Part shown: positions 33,916 to 42,706 of the stretch, in pieces
How positions within the stretch are numbered: position 1 is the stretch's first letter
Layout: the number at the start of each line of letters is the position of its first letter
Origin: Gemmobacter sp. 24YEA27
Lineage (GTDB): Bacteria; Pseudomonadota; Alphaproteobacteria; Rhodobacterales; Rhodobacteraceae
Length of the DNA stretch: 64,000 nucleotides
Direction of reading: 5' to 3'
Assembly (NCBI RefSeq): GCF_030052995.1
Contig: NZ_JASJPW010000001.1
Coordinates: forward strand, 2,284,001-2,348,000
The notes under the pieces: generated by a model
Told to the model about the DNA's origin: nothing
Databases searched by the model: none
What the model saw: only the letters and a program-made list of their open reading frames with translations
Position numbers and translations under genes: made by a program

Positions 33916-34920
33916 TCAGCGCGCCAGCGGCAATGGCTGGCGTTTGCGGCTATGGCTCAACAGTTGACCGGCGATGCGGTTCAGTGGCAGGCTCTCCATC
34001 GCGGCGCCGAGTTCGACCGCCGCGCGGGGCATACCATAGACCGTGGAACTTGCCTCGTCCTGGGCGAAAGTCACGGCTCCGGCGCGGCGCAGATCAAGGA
34101 GCCCCGCCGCCCCGTCACGCCCCATGCCGGTCAGCAGCGCCGCGGTGACCGAAGGCGCAAAGCTGAGCGCGGATTGAAACAGCACATCTACTGAGGGTGT
34201 ATGGCCTGAGACCGGTGGGCCTGAAGCCAGGTCGCACAGATGGGGCGTGCCGTGTTTCACGATCAGATGGCCAGGGCATCCTGCGCCAATCACCACCGTG
34301 CCGGGAAGCAGGGCCTGTCCCGGCGCGGCGGGCACAACCTTTGCCGCGCAGCAACGGGCAAAGAGGCGCACGAGACTGTCAGAGAACCCCGCGCCGGTAT
34401 GCTGGACGATGGCACAGGGCGGACAGTTTGCGGGAAATGTCGACAGAATGGTCAGGAGCGCATCGATCCCGCCGGTTGAAGCGCCGATCAGAATGAGGCG
34501 GTCGGCCAAAAATGTACCTCCGGCCTCGCTTTGTGCAGCAGTTGCGTTTGGGCGGGAGGGCACTGAGGACGTAACAGGGCATTGTCTTTTGGCGCTTTCC
34601 AGCCACTGGACCAGGTCTGGCAAGGCCGTGGTATCACTGCCGTTGTGGCGGATTTCACCGGAAAGGCTGTCTGGAATTTCCAGCCAGGCGGTTTCTGCGA
34701 CGCGAAACAGCGACAGAAGACCCTCGAATTCCGGCAAGCGTGTGAGCTCGCTTCCGATCAGTGCAAGTGCTGGCTCACTGCTCTCGCTGAGTATATAGGC
34801 AGAGGAAAGGTCTTGTACCTGCCCGCAGATCTCATAGCCGGGCAGATCCCCGATGCGCCGGCTCAGCCTTGCACCACTGATGGCGCGGGCTGTGGCAATC
34901 ATGACCTTCTGCTTTTTCAT
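33916..34920 (-). CDS. cheB: CheB methylesterase with a degenerate receiver-like N-terminus
   Basis: Removes methyl esters from chemoreceptor glutamates. The C-terminal esterase has its triad: Ser in LIGASTGGIDALL, His in VQHTGAGFS and Asp in TGMGRDGAAGL. The N-terminal 110 residues have receiver length, but no acidic pocket is visible and the phosphoacceptor region reads ALIGSELTRLPEFEG, with no Asp where CheB has LDVEMP. So phosphorylation by CheA looks impossible (inference). ATG 34920 follows GGGAGG; the longer frame does not. It is the last gene of the che operon. Confidence 0.87.
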   Translation of the reverse strand: MKKQKVMIATARAISGARLSRRIGDLPGYEICGQVQDLSSAYILSESSEPALALIGSELTRLPEFEGLLSLFRVAETAWLEIPDSLSGEIRHNGSDTTALPDLVQWLESAKRQCPVTSSVPSRPNATAAQSEAGGTFLADRLILIGASTGGIDALLTILSTFPANCPPCAIVQHTGAGFSDSLVRLFARCCAAKVVPAAPGQALLPGTVVIGAGCPGHLIVKHGTPHLCDLASGPPVSGHTPSVDVLFQSALSFAPSVTAALLTGMGRDGAAGLLDLRRAGAVTFAQDEASSTVYGMPRAAVELGAAMESLPLNRIAGQLLSHSRKRQPLPLAR

Positions 34921-35048
34921 GCGCGGCCTCCCGCTGCGGACAGGACAGGGGCAGGGCTGACCCGGCTGCAAATGCGGCGGCCTGTGCTGGAGAGGTGCAA
35001 TCCTGGCAGGCGGGTCATGGCGTATTCTATCCGCTTGGTTGTGAGGGC

Positions 35049-35424
35049 TCAGAACAGAACCGGATCTTCCGGTTCCGGCTGAGCGCTGGTCATTTCTGTG
35101 GCAAGGCCCGGGAGGATCCTGCGGATTTCGGCGAGTTTGATGCGCCTAGCCAGTTTGGGCGCCGGGAGCGGTGAGGGAATATTGCCACTGGCAGCGGAAA
35201 GATCCTCAAGGAGCCTTCGCAGATCGTCGAGCCGCTGCCCGATACGGTCAATATCCTGCATGCCGGGGGGGGGTCCCAGTGGTGGCGAGAATTGCCTCTT
35301 CGGCTCGTAATAGCATGTCACGGCTGTCGCATAGCCCACGGGATATCGCTGTCAGCATTGCAGCGAGGCCATTGTGATCATACTGCCGCTGCGCCTTCGA
35401 ACAGGGGGGGGCAGATTGCGTCAT
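35049..35424 (-). pseudogene. Small che-operon protein of unknown function, frameshifted in a C run
   Basis: The ATG at 35424 overlaps the upstream receiver gene's stop (ATGA) and opens a frame reading MTQSAPPCSKAQRQYDHNG, then LRAEEAILATTGTPP. At a run of nine C (minus strand; 35265-35273) the frame is lost; the next frame continues GMQDIDRIGQRLDDLRRLLE to a stop at 35049. Eight C would give one continuous protein of about 125 residues, largely helical. A start at 35261 alone has no ribosome site. Its location between cheY2 and cheB indicates a chemotaxis role; no family recognised. Confidence 0.6.
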
Positions 35425-35807
35425 AGCGGTCCCACCACCCTTTCGATTGCCGTTTTCACCGTGGCTGCGGTGAACGGCTTTCGGATCAGATTGTTCAGGC
35501 CCAGCTCCTGGCCGCGTTTGAGGACCTCGGGCGAGGGGGTGCCTGTGATCAGAATGAATCCGATCTTCTGCGTTGCGGTATTGCCGCGCAGGGCGGCGAG
35601 CAGATCGAGACCGGAAAGGCCCGGCATATTCATGTCGGATATGACAAGATGCACAGGGCTGGTTGCGAGTTTACCCAATACGGCACCGCTGTCAGATTCC
35701 GTGGCGAAATGTCGGATGCCGATTTCTTCGAGGGATTGCGAGATCAAAGCGCGGCTGACCGACATGTCGTCAACCACCATAACTCGAAGATTTTCTTTCA
35801 AACTCAT
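35421..35807 (-). CDS. cheY2: CheY-type single-domain response regulator (second copy)
   Basis: A 128-residue receiver with acidic pocket Asp13-Asp14 (VMVVDDMSVSR), phosphoacceptor Asp58 in VISDMNMPG, the switch Thr in LITGTPS and Lys in IRKPF. No output domain, so it acts by binding the flagellar motor or as a phosphate sink for CheA. It starts four bases after cheR and overlaps the following small gene. The symbol denotes position, not proven orthology. Confidence 0.88.
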   Translation of the reverse strand: MSLKENLRVMVVDDMSVSRALISQSLEEIGIRHFATESDSGAVLGKLATSPVHLVISDMNMPGLSGLDLLAALRGNTATQKIGFILITGTPSPEVLKRGQELGLNNLIRKPFTAATVKTAIERVVGPL

Positions 35808-35811
35808 TTTC

Positions 35812-36687
35812 TTATCCTTTTATGTCCTGGCGGCGGCGATAGGTGGTGATACCTGCGCTGACGAGCTGGTTCATGGCCGGTCCTGAGACGCGTTCGGAAT
35901 GTCCGATGAAGAGCAGCCCGCCCGGGCGCAGCAAGGCCGCAAATCGGCTCCACAGACGGGCCTGGGTTGGCTTGTCGAAATAGATTGCCACATTGCGGCA
36001 AAAAATCGCGTCAAATGGGCCGCGCATCGGCCAGTCACCAACCAGGTTAAGCTCGGCAAAACGGATCAGGCCGGTTACGCATGGATCCGGAGAGAAATGT
36101 CCTGCGGCGCTGGTGGTGATGAAACTTTTGCGAAACGCGGGCGGGATGCTACGCGCTTCCTCTTCGGGATAGATCGCAGCGCGTGCCTTCGCGAGAATGG
36201 CCGGGTCAATATCGGTGGCAAGAATGCGAATATTGAGTTTTGCCGCATCAGGCAGCAGATCAAGGATCCGCATCGCGACCGAACCTGGTTCCTGGCCGGC
36301 AGAACATCCGGCCGACCAGACCCGAAGCCTCTGGCCTGATCTGAGACCGGACAGACTGGGCTTAAGCAGGTTTTCTGCGAAGATGTCGAAGTGATGCGCT
36401 TCACGGAAGAAGCTGGTCACATTGGTGGTCAGCGCGGTGACGAAGGCTTCACGTTCGGCCTGGAAATCGCCTGATTCCAGTCTTGAACAGAAAGAGGCGA
36501 TATCTGTGCACCGAAACTCCTGCAACAGCCGGGTGATCCGGGACTGGACAACCTGCTTTTTGTTTTCCTGTAAGACGAGGCCGAATTCGCGTTGTGCATA
36601 GCTGGCGACCCGGCGAAATTCGGCATCGCTGAAATCACTGTTGCCGGGTTCAGAGGGGATGAGGGGGCGGCGGGCGGTCCGGGTCAT
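35812..36687 (-). CDS. cheR: CheR chemoreceptor methyltransferase
   Basis: SAM-dependent methylation of receptor glutamates. The protein has the N-terminal helical domain (FGLVLQENKKQVVQSRITRL), TTNVTSFFREAHHF, the SAM site VWSAGCSAGQEP, ILATDIDPAIL and FDAIFCRNVAIYFD. The start at 36687 overlaps the cheW stop (ATGA); a start seven codons earlier overlaps more deeply and is less likely. 291 residues, normal length. It opposes the CheB encoded downstream. Confidence 0.94.
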   Translation of the reverse strand: MTRTARRPLIPSEPGNSDFSDAEFRRVASYAQREFGLVLQENKKQVVQSRITRLLQEFRCTDIASFCSRLESGDFQAEREAFVTALTTNVTSFFREAHHFDIFAENLLKPSLSGLRSGQRLRVWSAGCSAGQEPGSVAMRILDLLPDAAKLNIRILATDIDPAILAKARAAIYPEEEARSIPPAFRKSFITTSAAGHFSPDPCVTGLIRFAELNLVGDWPMRGPFDAIFCRNVAIYFDKPTQARLWSRFAALLRPGGLLFIGHSERVSGPAMNQLVSAGITTYRRRQDIKG

Positions 36688-37148
36688 GCTGCCTGTTTCG
36701 GTTTGCATTGAATGACCGCCTCGAGATCGATCACCCGGGTCATGCCTTCCTCCATCTGGATGATGCCGGTGATGGAGGCGCGCGTGCTTTCAGAGCGGAT
36801 ATCGGGGGTCTCCTGGATCTGGTTTCTGGCGACCGAGAGGATCTCCGAGACCGCCTCGACAAGCAGACCGACAGTCTGATTGCCGATGATGGCGACCACG
36901 ACCACATTGCGCGGATTGTCCTGGGTGGGGCCAAGGCCGAACCGGGCGGAGAGATCATAGATCGGGATGACCGAGCCGCGCAGATTCATTACGCCAAGAA
37001 CCTCTTTCGGCGCATGGGGCAGCGGCGTGACCGTGCTCCAGCGGCGGATCTCGCGGACATGGGAGATATCGAGCGAGAAGCTCTGCGCGCCAGCGAAGAA
37101 CGTGACGAATTCGGCGTCAAGGCGGCTGGCGGGATCAATGGATTGCAT
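36684..37148 (-). CDS. cheW: CheW coupling protein
   Basis: A 154-residue scaffold linking receptors to CheA. The CheW beta-barrel signature is clear: FVTFFAGAQSFSLDISHVRE, LGVMNLRGSVIPIYDL and VGLLVEAVSEIL. GGAGG six bases before ATG 37148 defines the start, overlapping the cheA 3' end by 14 bases. Confidence 0.94.
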   Translation of the reverse strand: MQSIDPASRLDAEFVTFFAGAQSFSLDISHVREIRRWSTVTPLPHAPKEVLGVMNLRGSVIPIYDLSARFGLGPTQDNPRNVVVVAIIGNQTVGLLVEAVSEILSVARNQIQETPDIRSESTRASITGIIQMEEGMTRVIDLEAVIQCKPKQAA

Positions 37149-39582
37149 GGGGGCCTCCGGTTTGGGGATGGGGCAAGGCCTGGGCGCGCGCGGCCAGCGG
37201 ATGGAAGGACTGAGAGGCCGGGGCCGCTGAGGCGCCGGCCGCGGGCGGCAGATAGTTTGCGCCGTTGCGTCCATTGATCAGCCCGGACATGTTCGATGTC
37301 AGGGCTTCGGTATCGAGGATCAGGGCGATCTGGCCGTCGCCCAGCACGGTTGCTGCCGAGACGCCCGGAATGGCGCCGTAATTGGAATCGAGACCCTTGA
37401 TCACCACCTGCCGTTGATCCAGGACCGCATCCACCATCAGCGCGCAATGGGCCTGGGCATCGGTTTCCACCAAAAGGGCAAGTGAGGCCTGAGCCGGATC
37501 GCGTCGGCCGAAACCAAGGCATTCTGCGACGTCGATCATGGGCAGGAAGCGGCCACGGATGGAAAGCAGCCGGTCGGAGGTTCCAAGGAGATGCAGATCG
37601 GCGGCGGTCGGGCGGATGGTTTCAATCACCGATGCGATCGGAATGACCATGGTCTGGCCGGCTACGGAAATGACCATGCCATCCATAACGGCAAGGGTCA
37701 GGGGCAGTGAAATGGTAAATTCGGAGCCGCTGCCGAGGGTCGAACTGATCGCAATCCGACCGCCAAGGGCCCCGACAGCGTTCTTCACCACGTCAAGGCC
37801 AACCCCCCGCCCCGAGAGATTCGAGATTTTCTCGGCCGTAGAAAAACCTGGCAGGAATAAGAGGTTATCAATCTCTGCATCACTCAGTTCGGCGCCCTCT
37901 GCCACCAGCCCGCGTGAGATTGCTTTTGCGAGAATGCGGTTGCGGTCCAGCCCGCCGCCATCGTCGCTGATGGTGATGATCACGCTGCCGGAACGATGTG
38001 CGGCAGAGAGGCGAATAGTGCCTTCAGGATCCTTGCCGGCCGCCGCACGAGCCGCGGCACTTTCCAGCCCGTGATCAACGGCGTTGCGGATCATATGGGT
38101 CAGCGGATCCGCCAGCCTCTCAACCACGGTCTTGTCGACTTCGGTCGCATCGCCAATGGTGACCAGATGCGCGGGCTTGCCTGTTGCTTCGGCCGCTTCG
38201 CGCACGATGCGGGACATGCGCTGGAAGAGCGGTTTCACCGGCTGGGCGCGGATTGCCATCACCGCCTCTTGCAGGTCGCGCGCGAGAAGGCGGTAATCTT
38301 CGGTATGGGAGATGATTTCCGTGTCTGCGGGTAAGGACAGGTCGGTCACGCTCTGTTCGATCATCGCCTGGTTGATGATCAGCTCGCCTACCGCGTTGAT
38401 CAGCCGGTCCACCCGCTCCAGATCGACACGCAATGTGGGCTTTGGACCACGTCCTTCGGCGTCTTCTTCGCTTTTCGGAAGACGACGGCGGAGAAGGGCG
38501 CCGGCGCCTTCGCCAGTCGCGTCTCTCGCCGTGTCTTTCTCTGGTTGAAGGGTGGAGGTCTCGGTCACCGCACCCGGCGGAGGGCCGGCAGGGGGTGAGA
38601 TGACGACTTGCTCTGGTTCAGGGGCGCGCGACTGGATTGTCAGTGGCTCCACCAGAGGTTCCGTCAGAGGCGCAGGCCAGGGGAGCGCGACATCCTGGGT
38701 TTCGATTCCGCTCGCAGGCGTGATTTCCGGCGCGACAGAAAGCTCACACAGGCCGCGCACGAATTCGAAATGCGCCTCGACCGCCGCTTCGGGCAGATGG
38801 CTCGCAACCAGAATATCCCATGCAAGACAAGGCTTTGCCGGGTCGAACTCAGCCAGTTCCGGCAAGGAGGAGAGATCCGGTCTGACCTCGAGCTCGCCCG
38901 TGGCTGCGAGGCTTGTGATCAATACCAGCGGATCATGGCCATTGCTGTAAAGCTGCGGCCAGGGAATGAAGCGGATCCGGTGGCGGGGAGCGCTGATGGT
39001 CTTGTCGGGGAGGAGACCGGCGGGCGCGGGCGCCGCCGTCACCCCGGAGCCAGAGGTCAGAGGATCGGGGAGGGACTGATCCGGGAGTGGAAATTCCTGG
39101 TCCGGAAGGTCGAGGGCGGGCAGGCCGGGACTTGCGCCGAAATCCAGCGTGATGGCGCTGAAGCCGAAATCTTCATCGGCGGCAGACTCCTCGAAACCGG
39201 CATCACCGAGGCAGGTGCCAAGATTTACAAGGAACGCGGCTGTGACCTCTTCATCGATGCTGCGTTCCTCGCGCGCGGCCTCGACCTGGTCGGCGAGATG
39301 ATCTGCAGATCGCAACAATATATGCATGACCTCGTCGCTCAGATCGAGCCGGTCCGAGCGGATTTCATCAAGGACCGTTTCGAACCGATGGGCAAAGGCG
39401 ACCAGATCCGAGAGCGCGAAGGCACCGGCGCCGCCTTTGATCGAATGAACGGCGCGGAAGACGGCATTGAGACATTCACTGTCGGCCTCGCCGGTCTCCA
39501 TCCTGGCGAGACCTTCGGCCAGCGCCTCAAGCAGATCCTCGCATTCTTCGAAAAACGTGTCACGAATGGATTGCATAGACAT
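37135..39582 (-). CDS. cheA: CheA chemotaxis histidine kinase
   Basis: 815-residue cytoplasmic kinase. Order: HPt domain with His46 in AVHSIKGGAGAF; a long Pro/Leu/Asp-rich linker (about residues 135-390) with no obvious CheY-binding P2 block; dimerisation domain (LRVDLERVDRLINAVGELI); HATPase with MIRNAVDHGLE, ISDDGGGLD and GRGVGLDVV; and a C-terminal CheW-like domain with SIRGRFLPMIDV. It sits between cheY1 and cheW with two- and minus-14-base spacing. Kinase residues are intact. Confidence 0.95.
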   Translation of the reverse strand: MSMQSIRDTFFEECEDLLEALAEGLARMETGEADSECLNAVFRAVHSIKGGAGAFALSDLVAFAHRFETVLDEIRSDRLDLSDEVMHILLRSADHLADQVEAAREERSIDEEVTAAFLVNLGTCLGDAGFEESAADEDFGFSAITLDFGASPGLPALDLPDQEFPLPDQSLPDPLTSGSGVTAAPAPAGLLPDKTISAPRHRIRFIPWPQLYSNGHDPLVLITSLAATGELEVRPDLSSLPELAEFDPAKPCLAWDILVASHLPEAAVEAHFEFVRGLCELSVAPEITPASGIETQDVALPWPAPLTEPLVEPLTIQSRAPEPEQVVISPPAGPPPGAVTETSTLQPEKDTARDATGEGAGALLRRRLPKSEEDAEGRGPKPTLRVDLERVDRLINAVGELIINQAMIEQSVTDLSLPADTEIISHTEDYRLLARDLQEAVMAIRAQPVKPLFQRMSRIVREAAEATGKPAHLVTIGDATEVDKTVVERLADPLTHMIRNAVDHGLESAAARAAAGKDPEGTIRLSAAHRSGSVIITISDDGGGLDRNRILAKAISRGLVAEGAELSDAEIDNLLFLPGFSTAEKISNLSGRGVGLDVVKNAVGALGGRIAISSTLGSGSEFTISLPLTLAVMDGMVISVAGQTMVIPIASVIETIRPTAADLHLLGTSDRLLSIRGRFLPMIDVAECLGFGRRDPAQASLALLVETDAQAHCALMVDAVLDQRQVVIKGLDSNYGAIPGVSAATVLGDGQIALILDTEALTSNMSGLINGRNGANYLPPAAGASAAPASQSFHPLAARAQALPHPQTGGPHAIH

Positions 39583-39584
39583 GG

Positions 39585-39986
39585 TCAGGCCTGTCCCCGT
39601 TCGGAATGGCCGGGGCCGGCATAACCGGTGACACGGCGCAAGATGGCGATCAGTTGCAGATCTTCGAAAGGCTTTACCAGCCAGCCGGTGGCACCTGCGG
39701 CGCGCGCGCGCGCTTTCAGTGCCTCGCCGCTTTCGGTGGAAAGTACCAGGATCGGCACGCGGGTATTATGTGTGCCGGTGCGAATGGCCTCGATCACGCC
39801 GAACCCGTCGAGCCGGGGCATATTGATGTCGGTGATCACAACGTCGGGATCGACCTCGCTGAACATATCGACACCGTCTTTGCCATCATTCGCAGTGGCG
39901 CATGCGAAGCCGGCATTCTCGACTGCCTGCCGAAGCAAGGTGCGGATGGTCAGGGAATCATCAATTGCCAGGATACGCAGGGTCAT
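39585..39986 (-). CDS. cheY1: CheY-type response regulator (first copy)
   Basis: A 133-residue receiver: Asp9-Asp10 in ILAIDDSLTIR, phosphoacceptor Asp53 in VVITDINMPRLDG, Ser/Thr in LSTESG and Lys in LVKPFED. A single domain without output. The ATG overlaps the upstream STAS gene (ATGA) and cheA follows two bases after its stop. In rhizobial che operons the first CheY in this slot acts as a phosphate sink; whether that holds here is inference. Confidence 0.9.
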   Translation of the reverse strand: MTLRILAIDDSLTIRTLLRQAVENAGFACATANDGKDGVDMFSEVDPDVVITDINMPRLDGFGVIEAIRTGTHNTRVPILVLSTESGEALKARARAAGATGWLVKPFEDLQLIAILRRVTGYAGPGHSERGQA

Positions 39987-40453
39987 ACGGGCAGCGCCTC
40001 CGCCCCGGGATCAAGGCCGAGAGCGGCCGCGAGGCCCAGCCAGCGCAGCTGTTCCACATGACCGGTGGCAAGGCCGGTTATGGAAAATGCGATCCCTCTG
40101 GCGCGCCAGGACCTGGCCGCAACAAGAAGCGTTTCGACCAGGGGCCCATTGGGGAGGCGGAGGCGGCTGGCATCGACCTCGACCGGCTGGCCCTCATGGC
40201 GGCGCAGGAACGCCAGAATTGAAGGGTCGCCCAGCGGATCGGCCCGCTCCGCCAGCTCCAGTTTTGCCGATTGTATGCGGGTCTCTGACCCCGCCAGGTC
40301 TGACGCCCGCAGATCCGGATCTGCCGGGTCCGAATCCGGAGAGCCTGCATCTGGCACACCCGAAACCGGCAAACCCGAATCTGGCACAGCCGGATCTGCT
40401 CCTGTCACCTCTGGCAGCCCCGAAATTGGCAGCTCTGAACCCGGCATGGCCAT
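39983..40453 (-). CDS. STAS-domain protein at the head of the che operon (CheS-like)
   Basis: A 156-residue protein. The first 55 residues are a low-complexity Pro/Ser/Asp/Gly tract with imperfect repeats (DSGLPVSGVPDAGSPDSDP); the remaining 100 form a STAS-like domain (VEVDASRLRLPNGPLVETLL, GIAFSITGLATG). In Sinorhizobium a small protein, CheS, is encoded at the same place before cheY1-cheA and helps CheA dephosphorylate CheY1; an equivalent role is inferred from position and fold. GGGGG precedes the ATG at 40453. Confidence 0.7.
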   Translation of the reverse strand: MAMPGSELPISGLPEVTGADPAVPDSGLPVSGVPDAGSPDSDPADPDLRASDLAGSETRIQSAKLELAERADPLGDPSILAFLRRHEGQPVEVDASRLRLPNGPLVETLLVAARSWRARGIAFSITGLATGHVEQLRWLGLAAALGLDPGAEALPV

Positions 40454-40686
40454 GGCCCCCTGTTTACAACACGTCTGATCCGCACATGGATAGACTGCTG
40501 AAACTTAAAGAAAGGTTGTTCCGGCCCGGCCAGCTGCCCAAAAATTCGTCAATCTTTCGCAGTTTTTATGCGACCACCGGCAACCGGGTGTCTGGTCTTA
40601 GTGCCATTTTGCGTCTGGCCCTAATGACGGGGCGCAATTTCCGCGATACTCGCGGCGAAGGCGATCTCGCAGGGAAAGGCAGAGCC

Positions 40687-42066
40687 ATGGAAGGCATTCA
40701 GGGCATGAACGATATGGGGCGCGTGGTCGAAGCCGACCGCGCCCATGTCTGGCACCATCTGGCGCAGCATAAGGCGTTTGAAACCGCTGACCCGCGCGTG
40801 ATCGTCGAGGGCAAGGGCATCCGGGTCTGGGATGCCAAAGGCAAGGAATACATCGACGCGGTCTCGGGCGGCGTCTGGACGGTGAATGTCGGCTACGGTC
40901 GCGAGAGCATCGCCAATGCGGTGCGCGACCAGCTGATCAAGATGAACTATTTCGCCGGTGCTGCGGGCACGGTCCCGGGCGCGCTGTTTGCCGAAAAGCT
41001 GATCACCAAAATGCCGGGCCTGACCCGGGTCTATTATTCGAATTCGGGCTCCGAGGCGAATGAGAAGGTCTATAAGATGGTGCGCCAGATCTCGGCACGT
41101 CATCACGGCGGCAAGAAATGGAAGATCCTCTACCGTGACCGCGACTATCACGGCACCACCATCGCGGCGCTGGCCAGTGGCGGCCAGGACGAGCGGTCCA
41201 GCCAATACGGGCCGTTCCCCGATGGCTTCGTGCGGGTGCCGCATTGTCTGGAATACCGCAAGCAATGGGATGTCGAGAATTACGGCGAGCGCGCCGCTGA
41301 CGCCATTGAGGAAGTGATCCTGCGGGAAGGCCCGGACACTGTCGGCGCCATCGTTCTGGAACCGGTGACCGCAGGCGGCGGCGTTATCGTGCCCCCGAAA
41401 GGTTATTGGGAACGCGTGCAGGAGATCTGCACGAAATACAATATCCTGCTGCATATCGACGAGGTCGTCTGCGGTATGGGCCGCGCCGGTGCCTGGTTCG
41501 GCTATCAGCATTACGGCATCAAGCCGGATTTCGTGACCATGGCGAAGGGCCTTGCCTCGGGCTATGCAGCGATCTCCTGCACCGTGACCACCGAGCGCGT
41601 GTTCGAGATGTTCAAGGATGATGCCTCGGATCCGCTGAGCTATTTCCGCGACATTTCGACCTTTGGCGGCTGCACCTCCGGCCCGGCAGCGGCGCTGGAA
41701 AACATGCGGATCATCGAAGACGAGGATCTGATCGGCAATACGGTCGCCATGGGCGATCGTTGCCTCGCGAACCTCCAGGCGCTGATGGAAAAGCATAAGG
41801 TGATCGGCGATGTGCGCGGCAAAGGCCTGTTCCTTGGCGCCGAGCTGGTGGCGGATCGCGGCACCAAAGAGCCGGTTGCCGAGAAGCTTGCGGCCCAGGT
41901 TGTGGCGGAATGCGGCGCGCAAGGGGTGATCATCGGGGTGACGAACCGTTCGCTGCCGGGGTTCAACAACACGCTCTGCCTTGCGCCGGCGCTGATCGCG
42001 ACGCCGGACAATATCGACGAGATCACCGGGGCCATCGACGTCGCCCTGACCCGCGTCTTCGGCTGA
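40687..42066 (+). CDS. tpa: Taurine-pyruvate aminotransferase
   Basis: Class III PLP aminotransferase, 459 residues, moving the amino group of taurine to pyruvate (sulfoacetaldehyde plus alanine). The sequence follows the Tpa family throughout: HVWHHLAQHKAFETADP, VSGGVWTVNVGYGRE, YSNSGSEANEKVYKMVRQI, RDYHGTTIAAL, HIDEVVCGMGRAGAWFGYQH, the PLP Lys in VTMAKGLASGYAA and RDISTFGGCT. The frame is open far upstream, across the che operon's start, but ATG 40687 follows AGGGAAAGG and gives the normal length. No xsc, ald or taurine transporter lies nearby. Confidence 0.88.
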   Translation: MEGIQGMNDMGRVVEADRAHVWHHLAQHKAFETADPRVIVEGKGIRVWDAKGKEYIDAVSGGVWTVNVGYGRESIANAVRDQLIKMNYFAGAAGTVPGALFAEKLITKMPGLTRVYYSNSGSEANEKVYKMVRQISARHHGGKKWKILYRDRDYHGTTIAALASGGQDERSSQYGPFPDGFVRVPHCLEYRKQWDVENYGERAADAIEEVILREGPDTVGAIVLEPVTAGGGVIVPPKGYWERVQEICTKYNILLHIDEVVCGMGRAGAWFGYQHYGIKPDFVTMAKGLASGYAAISCTVTTERVFEMFKDDASDPLSYFRDISTFGGCTSGPAAALENMRIIEDEDLIGNTVAMGDRCLANLQALMEKHKVIGDVRGKGLFLGAELVADRGTKEPVAEKLAAQVVAECGAQGVIIGVTNRSLPGFNNTLCLAPALIATPDNIDEITGAIDVALTRVFG

Positions 42067-42086
42067 TCCCGTTTCAGGTGACATCA

Positions 42087-42117
42087 GGGGCTGCGGGGGA
42101 AACCTCGCGGCCCTTTC
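42087..42117 (+). terminator. Rho-independent terminator after tpa
   Basis: GGGCTGCGGGG pairs (with two wobble pairs) with CCTCGCGGCCC around GAAA, followed by TTTCGCGTTT; it lies 20 bases after the stop and before the convergent acetyltransferase. Confidence 0.65.
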
Positions 42118-42122
42118 GCGTT

Positions 42123-42613
42123 TCAACCGGTAAAGAACGGGTGGAGATCCAGATCGCCCACGGGCGCAGCGCCGGTCACCCCGCGTGAGAGGACATAATC
42201 CGACGGGATCCCGGCACAGCCGAGACCCGCGCGCGCCGCAAAGCCAAAGCGCTGATAATAGCGCGGATCGCCGACCAGCGCCGCACCGGGAACACGCGCC
42301 GCCTCCAGCCGGTGCAGCGCGGCCTGCATCAGGGCGGAACCGATGCCCTGACCCTGACGGGCGGGCAAAACAGAGACGGGCGCAATCAGCGCATACCCGC
42401 TTTGCCCCCGATCCGGCAGGGTGAGGCCGCAATATGGCCGATCAGCTGCCCGTCCTCTTCCGCGACCAGCGACAGCAGCAGTGCCTGCGCCGCGCGCAGA
42501 CCGCTGACCAGGCAGGCCTCATTGCCATCCCTGTGGGGCGCCTCCAGAAAGGCTGCGGTGATCAGGGCGGAGATGCGCTCCTCGTCCTCACGTCTCTCAT
42601 CACGGATCTGCAT
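42123..42613 (-). pseudogene. GNAT family N-acetyltransferase, frameshifted
   Basis: YhbS-type GNAT acetyltransferase. From ATG 42613 the frame reads MQIRDERREDEERISALIT, then EEDGQLIGHIAASP and is lost. The remainder is in another frame: YALIAPVSVLPARQGQGIGS (acetyl-CoA loop) and GDPRYYQRFGF. The break lies near 42415-42425. Either one missing base, or a seven-base deletion between short TCACC repeats, would explain it. Substrate unknown. Probably functional if the break is a sequence error, though this case is less clear-cut than those in homopolymers. Confidence 0.75.
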
Positions 42614-42706
42614 CGCTATCCTCCCGGGAGGGGTTCTGGCTGAGCGGGGTTCTGGACGCCGCCGACCCGACGACATATCTTCGCCGCATGTTCAGGGAGA
42701 CTAAGG

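Noticed and set aside
40290..40450. Short repeating GGATCTG/CCGGATC-like units, possible CRISPR or satellite
   Set aside because: Units are irregular, a few codons long and in frame within the STAS gene's Pro/Ser/Asp tail; no constant repeats with unique spacers.
40621..42432. 603-residue open frame on the minus strand
   Set aside because: Antisense to tpa and running into the acetyltransferase in the wrong frame; no domain recognisable.
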